Of a stretch of 64,000 bases of DNA, positions 1-10,384 are shown one piece after another; the first letter of the stretch is position 1; each line of letters begins with the position of its first letter. The stretch comes from Sophora flavescens. Taxonomy: Eukaryota > Streptophyta > Magnoliopsida > Fabales > Fabaceae. The notes below the pieces were generated by a model that was not told where the DNA came from, made no database searches, and saw only the letters and a list, made by a program, of their open reading frames with translations. Location of the stretch: positions 5,143,178 through 5,207,177 of the forward strand of contig CM061069.1 of assembly GCA_030762895.1 (NCBI GenBank), read 5' to 3'. The translations under genes were made by a program, and so were the position numbers.

Positions 1-4
1 ACAC

Positions 5-439
5 ATGACAGGAGAAAGGTCTATGTTCCTAGACCTCCAACTTAAGAAAGGAGGACATGTTGCCTTTGGTGGAAATCAGAAATGGAAGGTTATAGGAATT
101 GGTACTATTGGTGGTAAACCTCCTCTTCCCTCTATATCTAATGTTCTTATGGTTGAAGGATTAAGAAACAATTTTCTTAGCATAAGTCAATTATGTGGCA
201 GTGGATTTGATGTCTCTTTTACCAAGGATTTATGCATAGTTAAAGACTGTAGTGGCAGAACCATCTTTTCATCTAAAAGGCAACAAAATCTGTATAAGAT
301 TGAACTAACTGATCTCTCAGATCAAAGTGTAACCTGTCTGATGTCTAAGGAGGATGAAAGATGGTTATGGCATAAGAAACTAGGACATGCTAGTATGAAA
401 CTAATTTCTAAATTGAAAAAGGATAACCTTGTGAGATGA
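5..439 (+). pseudogene. copia pol: GAG-pre-integrase region
   Basis: Reads as the copia segment just before integrase: a protease-proximal stretch with NVLMVEGLRNNFLSISQLC, then the GAG-pre-integrase box ERWLWHKKLGHASMKLISKL. This region holds the zinc-binding end of integrase (HKKLGHAS gives the two histidines). The frame closes with TGA at 437-439 where family members read on, and the same frame continues in homologous sequence. It is therefore a broken pol gene. It is open at the left edge, so the real start is not visible. Confidence 0.85.
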
Positions 440-1273
440 TTGCCTGATATTAGTTTTAAGAAAGATGTCTTGTGTGATGCATGTTAGAGAGGTAAACAGA
501 TAAAATCAAGTTTCAAATCTAAAAACAAAGTATCTACCTCTAGACCTCTTCAGTTGTCACATATGGATCTGTTTGGACCGGTTAGTGTTGCTAGCATAGC
601 TGGAAGAAAATATGGATTTGTCATACTTGATGACTATTCTAGATTTACATGGGTACTCTTCCTGACCCACAAAGATGAGTTTTTTTAAGGCTTTCTCAGT
701 ATTTCTACCCTTAGAAGTGATCATGGGGGAGAATTTGAAAATGAGCAGTTTAGGCAGTTATGTGAGGAGAATGAGATCTCTCAAAATTTCTCAGCACCTA
801 GAACTCCTCGGCAAAATGGAGTAGTTGAGAGAAAGAACATATCTCTACAAGAGATGGCTAGATTTATGCTCAATGAGAATAATCTCCCTAAGTACTTATG
901 GGTAGAAGCAGTAAACACTACATGTTATGTACAAAATAGAATACTTATTAGGCCTTTTTTAAAGAATACTCCATATAAATTGTAGAAAGGTAAAAGCCCC
1001 AACATATCTTATTTTCATGCATTTGGATGTGAATGCTTCATTATGAATCCTAAAGATCAACTTGAAAAGTTTGATTCAAAAGTAGATAAAGGTATCTTTG
1101 TAGGATATTCTGAAATATCTAAAGCCTTTAGAATTTATAATTCCAGAACTTCTGTTATTGAAGAATCTGTTCATGTTGAATTCAATGATGGATTAAAGAT
1201 TGATAAGGAGCTATCAGATCTAGAAGATGAACTTGCAGGTCTTGATATAAAAAGGCCAGAAAGTCAAAACTAG
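440..1273 (+). pseudogene. copia pol: integrase core, decayed
   Basis: Integrase catalytic core. The first acidic residue lies in HMDLFGP, the second near LRSDHGGEF and the glutamate in RQNGVVERKN. YGFVILDDYSRFTWVLF is also clear. Breaks include an in-frame TAG at 485-487, a shift with loss of roughly 15-40 residues around 680-715 (KDEF runs almost directly into STLRSDHGGEF), and a TAG at 984-986. The final part from 1043 (FGCECFIMNPKDQLEKFD) is the integrase C-terminal/GKGY-like region, read openly to TAG at 1271-1273. Integration activity is certainly lost. Confidence 0.85.
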
Positions 1274-1419
1274 ATCTGACCAAGACAACCTGTGTTTGAG
1301 TCTGACAGACAAGTGGAGCAGACAAGTCAGCAGACTGGTCAACAGACCAGTCAGCAAACAAGTTAAGATCTTCATGATGATCTCAAGAGGGATTGGAAGT
1401 TCAACACTCATCATCCTAA

Positions 1420-2218
1420 GGATCTTATTAGTGGAAATCCCTCTGAAGGAGTAAGAACCAGATCCACTTTAAGAGAATCAAGCAGTGTGGCCTTTATGTC
1501 AGAAATAGAGCCAAAGCGCATTGAAGAAGCTCTTGAGGATGAAAGCTGGATTCTTGCTATGCAAGAAGAACTCAACCAGTTTATCAGAAATGATGTCTGG
1601 ACACTTGTCTCTAAGCCCAAAAATAAATCTGTCATTGGAACATGATGGGTCTTCAGAAACAAATTGGATGAAGATGGCAAAGTTGTCAGGAATAAGGCAA
1701 GGTTAGTAGCTCAAGGCTATAACCAACAAGAAGGTATTGATTATACTGAAACCTTTGCACCTGTAGCTAGAATAGAAGCTATACGTATATTAATGTCATA
1801 TACTGCACAACACAAAATCACTCTTTTTCAAATGGATGTGAAAAGTGATTTCCTAAATGGTATAATTGATGAAGAAGTGTATGTTAAACAACCTCCTGGT
1901 TTTGAAGATTCAGATAAACCAGATCATGTTTTTAAACTTAAAAAGGCATTATATGGTTTGAAACAAGCACCTAGAGCATGATATGATAGACTTAGTTCTT
2001 TTCTCATGCAAAATGGTTTTACCAGAGGACTAGTAGATACCACCTTGTTTAAGAAAAGCTCTAAAGAGAACTTTATTATAGTCCAAATATATGTTGATGA
2101 TATTATTTTTGGAGTAACTAATGAAAAGTTGTGCAAGGAATTTTCCAAGCTAATGCAAGCTGAATTTGAGATGAGCATGATGGGAGAATTGAAGTTCTTC
2201 CTTGGATTACAAATTTAG
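1420..2218 (+). pseudogene. copia pol: reverse transcriptase, decayed
   Basis: Reverse transcriptase domain. Visible motifs are NKARLVAQGYNQQEGIDY, TETFAPVARIEAIR, LFQMDVKSDFLNG (catalytic Asp), VYVKQPPGFE, KLKKALYGLKQAPRA and the active-site box IYVDDIIFG. The frame is cut by TGA at 1643-1645 and TGA at 1979-1981, both where the family usually has tryptophan, and by TAG at 2216-2218. Catalytic residues survive, so the copy has decayed mostly through point stops. Confidence 0.9.
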
Positions 2219-3037
2219 CAGACAAGTGATGGAATTTACATTTGTCAACAAAAGTATACCAAGTAGATACTCAAGAAGTACAAAATGGAAAATGCCAAGC
2301 TCATGAAAACTCTCATGCAACCCAATGCAAAACTAAGCAAAGATGATGAAAGTAAAAAGGTAGACCAAACTGTCTACAGAGGTATGATTGGCTCTCTATT
2401 GTACTTAACTTCAAGCAGACCTGACATTCAGTTTAGTGTCTGTATGTGTGCTAGATTCCAATCTGACCCAAGAGAATCCCATCTTAAAGCTGTTAAAAGA
2501 ATGTTTAGATACTTGCTTGGGACTACTAATCTTGGGTTGTTGTATCTAAGATCAAAAGAATACAGATTAGTTGGATTCTGTGATGTTGATTTTGCTGGAG
2601 ACAGAATAGAAAGAAAAAGAACTAGTGGAGGATGTCACTTCATTGGAGCAATCTTAGTCTCCTCGTCAAGCAAGAAGCAGACAACCATTACTCTTTCTAC
2701 TGATGAAGCGGAATACATTTCAACTGCTAGCTGCTGCTCTCAACTCTTATGGGTAAAACATCAACTTGAGGATTACTCTATTTATGAGCATAACATATTT
2801 GTATGGTGTGATAATTCTAGTGCTATATGCTTAACTAAAAATCCAATTCAGCATTCTAAGGCAAAGCATATTGAAATCAAGCATCATTTTATAAGAGATT
2901 ATGTTCAGAAAGGTATCTTTGATATTAAGTTTGTTAAAACTGAAAATCAATGGGCTGATATTTTCACTAAACCATTAGCAGAAGAATGGTTCTTATTTAT
3001 TAGAGATAATCTAAACATGCATTGTATTGTTGACTGA
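2219..3037 (+). pseudogene. copia pol: RT thumb and RNase H
   Basis: C-terminal part of copia pol. A 250-codon frame is open from 2285. It carries MIGSLLYLTSSRPDIQFSVC (RT connection) and then RNase H with CDVDFAGD, TSGGCHF, STDEAEYIS, WCDNSSAICLTKNP and KHIEIKHHFIRDYV, ending ADIFTKPLAEEWF near the TGA at 3035-3037. Acidic RNase H residues (D in FCDVDFAGD, E in DEAEY, D in WCDNSSAI) are present. A TAG at 2263-2265 lies just before this frame. Confidence 0.9.
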
Positions 3038-3441
3038 CATGTCTGAATGTTAACCTATATATGCTATCTACACATGTTTGTGTTACCTGTCTGACTCTGT
3101 TGAGTCACTATGCTAGAACTCAATAGTTTTTGTTGAAATGGTTATTAATTATTTAATGCCATTTATTAATCTGAAGCTAATCATGTGCACAACAGTTTTT
3201 AATCTCTAAACCATGTTTTCATTATGTCTTAAGTGGGCGCTACAGTTCCCCACATAAATCGTGCTGTTTTAGAATTAAAAATACCTCATTTCTCTCTCTT
3301 GCCTTTATTGCTATAAAAGGCAAAGAATCAGAAAGGTTTAACCTTTACGATTTCAAACTCTTTAACTCTCTCCGTCTTCGTCTTCTCCTCTTTGAAACCC
3401 TTTTCTCTTCCAAAAAACCCTAGAAACCCATTCTTTCAGAA
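3038..3441 (+). other. pol to env-like spacer
   Basis: Non-coding 404 bp between the pol stop and the ATG of the envelope-like ORF. The last 130 bases are a pyrimidine-rich leader (CTCTCTCCGTCTTCGTC) following a TATA-like box. No other ORF or RNA gene is seen. Confidence 0.6.
3312..3319 (+). promoter_or_regulatory. TATA-like box upstream of env-like ORF
   Basis: CTATAAAAGG lies about 120 bases before the ATG at 3442 and is followed by a pyrimidine-rich stretch resembling a plant 5' leader. It could drive separate transcription of the envelope-like ORF. This is inferred from sequence only. Confidence 0.4.
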
Positions 3442-4845
3442 ATGGCACCATCAAAGCGTCTCTCGTCGAAAGAAATTGCTGAGAAATACAACCTGAAGGT
3501 TGCTGATGTGGAAAAAATCCTACCTGGCAAGACTGTTGATCTTCAACAGATAAAGAAATGGGGTATGGATGTCACTGAGGAGTTGGAATACTCAAAGTGG
3601 ACTTCTTTATTTGACATCAAAGAGCTTGTTCATCCCAAGGTTGTCAAAGAATTTTGGACAAATGCTGTGGTCATCACTAGCAAGATTGATGGAACCAAAA
3701 GCTTTAGGGCTCAAATGATGGATAAAACCCTTCTCTTCCCCATCAATTCTCTGAAGCTGGTTACAAAATGCCCTAGGATTGGAGCTGCTTTCAAACCTGA
3801 GTGGGAAGAACAGGTGGGAACCGAGAATGTCAACATAGCTATCTATGGTGTTCCCAACCCTGAGAACCAGAAGCCTGTAAGCATGGTGACAAAGTGCAGA
3901 TTCTTGCACAAGCTGCTGCTGGAGTGCGTGTTTCCTAGGAAAGGCTCACGATATAATGTGACCAAGATGGACATATTTGCTCTGTACCACTTGATTCACA
4001 AAATCAAGGTGGACATCAACGATCTAATATACATGTACCTTGAAACTCTGATCAAGAAGGCCAACATGCAGACCTATCCCTATGGGATGCTATTGACAAG
4101 GGTCTTCAGGAACAAGCTGTTTGTTCCCAGTGATGCCCATTTCGTAGACATGTCACTTCCCATTGACAGGAAGATCTTTTCTATGATGGACATTAAAGGT
4201 ATCCCTCTGGAGGATGAGGATGAATATAAGAAGAAAAAGAAGAAGAAGCATGCTGCTAAGCATAAGCAGAAGGAGGAACCGGTGGTTTCCACTAATGAAT
4301 CAGAGGTTCCTATCTCTGAAAGGATCTAGAAGCCCTCTGGAAAGTTGGCCAGACAAGACCAGAGACCTGAGTTGGAGAAACCCTTAGTCTCTGAAGAAAC
4401 TGCTAAAACTGTTGAGCCTCTAAGGTTCAAGCTGAGAAAACCCTCTCCCAAGAGAAAGACAAGTGAAGCTGAGGAATCAGTTGTTGCGTCTGTGCCACCC
4501 AACAAAAGAAGAAGGCTAGTGAAGACCTTTGCCAAGGTCATACAACTGGAGTCTGAACCTAGCAGAGATAAAGTATCTGGTCAGGGGGATCAGACAACTC
4601 TACCCTTGGAAGAACCCAAGGAGAAGAAGCCTCTTGATTTGGGAATCATTCCCAGAAAAAGAAGGTCAGGCTACCCAATGCCAATGATGGCTTATGGTGA
4701 AAGGGAAGAAATTCCTGTAGAAGGACCCTTTGCAGAAGTTCTTGTTGCTGCTGCAACTGATGATGACCTGTCTGGTGGGACTCAGACAGTTGTTCACCCT
4801 GAAGTTGACAATGTCTCCTTCAAAGAAGAAGCTGAAGATGTCTGA
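3442..4845 (+). pseudogene. Sirevirus envelope-like ORF, split by in-frame TAG
   Basis: A single reading frame of 468 codons with one internal stop, TAG at 4327-4329; the two open parts are 3442-4329 and 4330-4845. The first 260 residues form a globular region with low-complexity-free sequence (for example VTKCRFLHKLLLECVFPRKG). It is followed by a lysine-rich patch near residues 262-280 and a charged, proline/serine-rich tail containing basic runs. Position right after copia pol, and the general character, match the envelope-like proteins annotated for legume SIRE1-type elements, whose function is unproven. I see no convincing signal peptide or transmembrane helix in the intact part. It is the best-preserved ORF of this element. 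Confidence 0.7.
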
Positions 4846-5747
4846 GGATCAGCTATTTTTCTCCTCTATTCTCTCTGCACCATCCTCACCCTCTCACCAA
4901 GATATCCATAACTCTTCTATTTCTTCTCCACCTGCCTTATTTGTCCAACCTTTATCTATTGTGTCTCCCATCTCCTCACATGTCTCCTCTTACCAAACCC
5001 AAATATCATCATATGATGTTGTGTCTGATATATGTCACTACATAGTTGTTCACAAGGACTCAACTCCCAAGGAACAAACTGGCATATCATCGAGTATGTT
5101 TGTGTGTGATCTGCAATCTCTGATGATTGCAAGTTTTTCTCATCTAACTGGCATCCTTTCTCCTCCACCTCATCCTTAACCCTTGTAGGGAGATTTTCTT
5201 TTATCCCCTTATTGTTTTGGTCATTAGAACATTGGCTGAAACTCACTATCCTGCCTCTGTTGTAATGTTACCATGTAGGTCTAGATATTTCTTTCTTTTA
5301 GTAATAGGATCAAACTCCTTTTTCTGTCATATAGATTCCTTGTTACCTATACCTCCATCGGTCTTAGCCCAACAACCTCTTCCCCCTCTTTTACAAATAA
5401 CTATCATCCGTCTGTCTCTATCTGAGAGACTTTCCTGTCTCTTTTTTTCTCCTGATACCGACTTTTTCAGAATCAGTCCCCTGTTTAAGTTAGCTTTTCT
5501 TCCATTCTTTTATTATCAAACCCTTCATCAACTAATCTTCCCTCGCATTACCTCACCCTTCTCTGTATTCAAGGCACCCCCAATTTTAGCTCTGACCTGG
5601 TACTCAAACCTGTATGTTTCCTCAACCAGTTTGCGTCAAGCTCAGCTGACAACACTCAGAAGACAACCGGATGAAGAAAGGCATGCGAGACTACTGCTGC
5701 AACAAAGAGTTGACTCTCTGTTTTTTTTGTTTAGTCAGCTTAGGTAG
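4846..5747 (+). pseudogene. decayed 3' extension of env-like ORF
   Basis: After the TGA at 4843-4845, similar serine/proline-rich coding-like sequence continues in other frames: 4835-5179 (LSAPSSPSHQDIHNSSISSPP) and up to 5747, where the end reads LRRQPDEERHARLLLQQR, a coiled-coil-like basic tail. Full-length family members are longer than 468 codons, so this is probably the frameshifted C-terminal part. No single frame spans it. Confidence 0.45.
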
Positions 5748-6140
5748 TCTATGTTGTAAAAATTTGCCCTGTACCTGAAAAAGATTATGATGAATAAAAA
5801 TCAATGTTCTTTTATCATGTATCTTCTCTGTTCTTTTGCTTTCTTTGTGTATTCCTTTTTGTTGTTGACAAAAGCGGGAGAAAGTAATGAATATAATCAT
5901 GTTTTGATTTGATGAAACATGGAGTAAGTAAGATAATACAAAAATGACTAAGTTCAAATAAAACTTGTCTTTAAAATTAAATCTCTGATCATATATCTTA
6001 CTCTATCTTTGTTATGTGAACTTAACTACATCTGTCTGCACATCCCGTCTAGTTAAGAAAATTTCAACTTATCTGATTTGTGTTACTTCCTCTGTTGATA
6101 TTTTCTAAGGTTCATTAAATCATCTTAATGTTTGTCATCA
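5748..6140 (+). other. 3' non-coding region with extra PPT-like tract
   Basis: A/T-rich non-coding stretch before the 3' LTR. A purine tract at about 5868-5884 (AAAAGCGGGAGAAAGTA) resembles the true PPT at 6142-6155. Repeated PPT-like tracts upstream of the 3' LTR are a recognised Sirevirus trait. Confidence 0.5.
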
Positions 6141-6141
6141 T

Positions 6142-6155
6142 CAAAAAGAAGGAGA
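6142..6155 (+). promoter_or_regulatory. polypurine tract
   Basis: CAAAAAGAAGGAGA immediately precedes the 3' LTR that starts TGTTAAGTC. This is the expected primer site for plus-strand DNA synthesis. Confidence 0.75.
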
Positions 6156-6156
6156 T

Positions 6157-7523
6157 TGTTAAGTCTCTAAAATGTCTGATGTGCATTTCCTTAAGTTTTG
6201 ATGAAAACTAAACATTGGATAATGATTTAATTAACCTGCATATTGGTTGCTAACCTGTCCACTTAGTGTGCAGATCAAAATAGTAAGACTCACCTGTCTG
6301 CCCACATAAATGACAACATGCCTTGATAAGCAAAAAGTCAACTTGTCTGCTGACTAGGATTATTAACTTTCTTCAAGAGAAGTCTCAACCTATCTTATGA
6401 TAAGTCCCTACATTTATCTAAGGTTTCTCGATGAAGAACCAAAGACCAAACAAGCTTTTGGAAGCTGTCCCCTCATATTGAAGACTCTGAAGGTCTCTCT
6501 CACTTAGTCTCACGCTTATCAAGAAAAGTTAGAAGTCATTCTCATAAGCAACCTACGAAATTAGAAGTGAAGTCTAGTTAAAGAATGCTTCCAACATGAT
6601 TTACTCCCTAGTACCCCTGGTTATTACACAAAAAGCGAAATGTACTCAGTAATGTACAAAAAGCACTATGCATAACTCTGATATGGCTACTACACGATGC
6701 ATAAATCCATGACTCTTCATGTTAGAGTACAACCAACATTCTTATAGCATTAATGGCTGCCCAGAATGACTCTATTGCATTTAATGAAGTTCTGGTAGAA
6801 GCCCAAAACCAATGGAATGTGTCTAACGGATCTTAAATGTTTGAAGACTATAAATACATAAGTCATTGAAGATGAAGACATACAGAGAACTCACATCATT
6901 AAAAAATCCATTACTCTGGGCATTTATTTCTTCATTCTTTCAATCTGTATTCTTCAATCTTTTGAAGTTATTACGCAGTATTTCCTAAGCTTACATTTTA
7001 AACCACTCTCTGAGTGTTAGTGAAAGAACTGTCTGTCTTATTGTACTTATTACAAACAAACTTCTCAACCAAACTTGAGTGAGCCTGAAGAGGCTAGGTG
7101 TGCAAAGAATACTTGTCTTGGAGACTGAAGAGGCTAGGTGTGCAAACAATTCTTGGAGTCTATAACCTGATCAGTTATAGTGGATAAAACTCGGTGCTAT
7201 CAAGGACTGGAGTAGCTCTTTGTGTGGAAGAGTGAACCAGGATAAATAGTTGTGTTAAGCTCTCTTCTCTTAAACTCTTTTATTGCTTTGATCATTATAT
7301 CTTCTTTCTAACTAAGTTGTTAAATTGTGATCTTTAAATCAGTTTTCAAGTTGTGTGCCTGCTTGCTTTTCTGTTGAAATCTCATCAGACAGGTCACCTG
7401 TCTGTACTGAGTTTTTCTCACTCGTCTGAACCTAGCTTCTGTGTCCGAAAATTTTTCAACTATGTTTTAAATTTTGATTAACACAATTCAACCCACTTCT
7501 CATGTTTATAGTTATCTATTTCA
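6157..7523 (+). repeat. 3' LTR of the Sirevirus element (1367 bp)
   Basis: Starts TGTTAAGTC after the PPT and ends CTATTTCA. The right end was set by comparison with the inverted copy at 46693-47537, which ends with the same CTATTTCA after a shared run through AATTCAACCC and GTTTATAGT. It contains a TATA box at 6849-6856 and several ACCTGTCTG-type repeats, including a dyad at 7386-7404. Confidence 0.75.
6849..6856 (+). promoter_or_regulatory. LTR TATA box
   Basis: TATAAATA inside the LTR. The inverted LTR copy keeps the same motif (reverse complement near 47311-47318), which supports it as the core promoter. Confidence 0.6.
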
Positions 7524-9230
7524 AAGGAACCACCGCTGACGCCCCATAACTCCGGTGTCTGCTGCCGGCATCATAAACCACCATCATGAACAAGGAACTG
7601 TGGTGGGATTAACTCCTCAAAAATAAGTTTTTGGACAAACAAAACAAACAATGAATTAATCCGTGTTTGTATTTGTAGTAATGTTTTTCAGTGCATAAAT
7701 ACCTCACAAATACATTTTGACTACAGATGCATGTTGAAAAGTCAAATACAATATCACTTATTCACTTGGCAAATTCATTGGTTCACAATATGACATGTGG
7801 GTGGTGCACCACTGCACCACTTTGGTGGGTGGTGCACCTTAGACGGACCCCATTGTCATTTATACTGTGTTTGGAACGTTGGAAAGGTGATAGAAAGAAG
7901 AGATGAATTTCTACATATTTATTGTCTGGTGCTGGTCAATATTTTGGGTTAATTCATTTCCCTTATCGATTATGTTAAAGAAGAGATTTTATTCGTTAGT
8001 TATGGGTTGCTAAATTAATTCATTTTTTTAGAGAGAACTCCAAAAAGTATTTAGCATAAAAAGTGACTTAAACATAATTTGAATTTTGTCTTATTGTATA
8101 CCATAGTGGGCTAAGCCATGTAGTGAGGCTCCACTACATAATTCAACTTATTTCTCCACTCGGGTCGGGTCTGACTCTAACCCGCAGTAGAGAAGGGACG
8201 AACTCGTGTCCTATTTAGTTACCTGGCGTCGAGTCAAAGACGAATCCGGGTTAACCTTCGGGTTACCTTGCCGTCCCAGATAATAAAAATATAATTTTAC
8301 TTTTATCCCTCCCTAACTTACATTTCATGCACAATCACTAAGAAAGAAGTCTGATATAAATTACTAAACTTTTACTCTCACATCTCACATCTCACACTGA
8401 CCCAATTGGTGGCTTTTATGAAGCATTTTATAGCTTTTGTAACATTGAAAGAATTCTATTTACTGAAAGTATCGTGTTTTTAACAATATGGCTTTGGTAA
8501 CACAAGTATCCAGGAATCATCTAATGATCTATTTGTTGATATTTTGTAACATCGAGTTTTGGATCTATTTGATAATACGAGATCAATTGGTGGCTTTTAG
8601 GTAGCATCTTTTGCTGATATTTTGGCTTATATAAAACATTTTTTTTACTCAGAAATTTAGTTTACAAATAATTTATTTAACTTCGGGTCAACCTAACCTG
8701 TCCCATTTAGACCAGATCTTAAACCAACTCGCATATGATCGGGTTCCTTCTGGACTAGGCACGGGTTCGGGTTCAAAGAATTGACTCCATCAATATTTAG
8801 GGCTGGGTAAGGGACACACATAACCCGTCCCAACCCGCCCAACGCTCAACCCTAGTAAGTTATATTATAATCATGTTGTAGTGATTTGGGCCTAGTAGGC
8901 CCATTGTTTGGGTTAACCTTAGTTTACCTATTTCTAATTGTCTTGGCACCAAACTTTAATATATCAATTAAAATTACATTCTTGAGTAGTTATTAAAAAG
9001 TGTCTTCGCTTTATTCTTATTAACTTTCATTCCAACTAAGCATTTACTTTGTTTATCCTACTTTAGGCCACTTGTCTAATTGTTTTCCCTATCTGCTAAA
9101 ATTTCCTATTTGGAGTAATTATCCCAAGCCTCCACCTAGACTTCATTATCTATGTATTGTTCTAATTGTTGGCACTTAATTTGTTCTTTGTGTAACCCAT
9201 ACTTTCATGCTTCAAATGAACTTGTAAGCA
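7524..9230. other. unassigned intergenic sequence
   Basis: About 1.7 kb with no ORF of note. It holds a TGGTGCACCACTGCACCACT-like self-repeating patch near 7795-7840 and several CGGGTTCGGGT-type patches (8160-8280, 8685-8850). I see no TE termini or homology I can name. It could be old, decayed repeat. Confidence 0.5.
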
Positions 9231-9294
9231 TAGAACTTGCATATGGAGGCCCACATTGACTCCCAAATCTGATCCTTCACATTGTGCTGTACGT
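9231..9294 (-). pseudogene. CACTA-1 En/Spm-type protein, distal fragment
   Basis: On the minus strand the sequence next to the outer gypsy element reads NVKDQIWESMW. This matches NVKDQ/DVKDQVWESI of the En/Spm-type protein of CACTA-2 (around 60020). It continues the minus-strand CACTA-1 coding region that resumes at 21678, after the target duplication TACGT. The left limit of CACTA-1 is not resolved. Confidence 0.55.
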
Positions 9295-9772
9295 TGATCA
9301 GCCTCTGGCTCATCTAGTTTTATGGCTAGTATGACCAGGGTTTTGTGCTAATTATATATCATTTTCGCCCAAATTAGACTTGATTGTCTTTAAGCAGCAT
9401 TTTGAGTCGTTTAAGTATTTTTAGGTTAATTTAGTTGATTTAGAGTCAAATAAACTACTTACTATTAATCCTTGATTTCAGGTAATAAAAAGAAGCAGTT
9501 CTGGAGTTCTTCGCCCCGCGAGAAGGCATTCGCCCCGCGAACTAGAAGCGTGACTGTTCGCATTATTCGCCTCGCGAAGGTGTACTCGCCTCGCGAGCTC
9601 GTGGAATTCGGAAACTGTATTTAAGCCTATTTGAAGGCAGAACTGAGGAGTTTTTGTTTTTGATCTTTTGTTTTCTCTTTAGTTTAGATATGTTTTGTTT
9701 TTCCTTTGTAATGGAGAACTATTCTCCTTGATTAATCTACTGCGATTGGTTTCCATTATCACTTGAGGTTCT
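9295..9772 (+). repeat. outer element 5' LTR, first part
   Basis: Matches the 3' LTR from 20466 up to the insertion point of the inner element. It lacks a 193-bp segment present in the 3' LTR; the missing segment is bounded there by GACTGTTC repeats (20704 and 20897), and a single GACTGTTC remains here at 9552-9559. It contains CG-rich dyads such as TTCGCCCCGCGAA and CTCGCCTCGCGAG. Confidence 0.9.
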
Positions 9773-9994
9773 TGATGAGTGTGATTCCACATCATCTTTG
9801 TCTATCATTTTGCATGCATTTTCATGTAGTTTAGGCATTTTTAATTAGATTTTAGGTTAATTTTCCTTTGGAACGGGTAAGGCGGTTTTCGTGTGTTGTT
9901 TTGCAGATATAAAGGGTAAATTGCTCAAGATCAACCATGATGAAGTTTGGATGAAGATGGAGCTTTAAAACTGAAGAAAATGAACCAAACAGAG

Positions 9995-10310
9995 CCCATC
10001 ACGGCCTAGCCGTGATGCCCATCACGGCCTAGCCGTGATGGGCATGATCGAGCAAAACTGAAAAAGAAGAAAGGCTGAAGTCAGAGTCTGTCACGGCCTG
10101 GCCGTGATAGCCATCACAGCCGTGACCCAAAACCACCAAAAGTCAGAGCACATCACGGCCCAGCCGTGAAATTCTTCACGGCCATGAAGCAGAGGGCTCG
10201 CGTCGCGAGACATATCTCGCGTCGCGAGAAATTGAAATTTGCAAAGCAGCCAGAGGCAGAGACCGTCACGGCCTGGCCGTGATGGCCATCACGGCCGTGA
10301 CGCGCATTAC
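9995..10310 (+). repeat. dyad-symmetric motif array in LTR
   Basis: Repeated near-palindromes with fixed arms CACGGCC and GGCCGTG or GCCGTGA and variable centres (TA, TG, CA or none). Spacing is irregular, so it is not a simple tandem repeat. The same array recurs in the 3' LTR and at 14075-14300 in the element interior. Confidence 0.85.
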
Positions 10311-10376
10311 TTGGACCTGAAGAAACCGAAATAGATCAGATTTTGAGTTGGTTTGGGACTCTAACTTCCCCATTTC

Positions 10377-10384
10377 TATAAATA
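10377..10384 (+). promoter_or_regulatory. LTR TATA box
   Basis: TATAAATA in both LTRs (also 16280-16287), placed shortly before a transcribed-looking leader. Likely core promoter of the inner element. Confidence 0.6.

Larger units (their letters stand above)
1..7523 (+). mobile_element. Ty1/copia Sirevirus-type LTR retrotransposon, 3' part
   Basis: The window opens inside the pol gene of a copia element. Domain order is GAG-pre-integrase, integrase, reverse transcriptase, RNase H, then an envelope-like ORF, a polypurine tract and the 3' LTR. Copia order (integrase before RT) plus an extra ORF after pol matches the plant Sirevirus/SIRE1 group. The 5' LTR and gag lie off the left edge, so no target duplication can be checked. 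Several stops and a gap in the integrase make it non-functional. Confidence 0.88.

Noticed and set aside
5217..5747. 176-codon ORF as an independent gene
   Set aside because: Position and its C-terminal basic tail fit the decayed end of the envelope-like ORF. The N-terminal half is low complexity.
7524..7620. Possible host exon on the minus strand next to the Sirevirus LTR
   Set aside because: A short open stretch exists but has no recognisable family motif or splice-site support.
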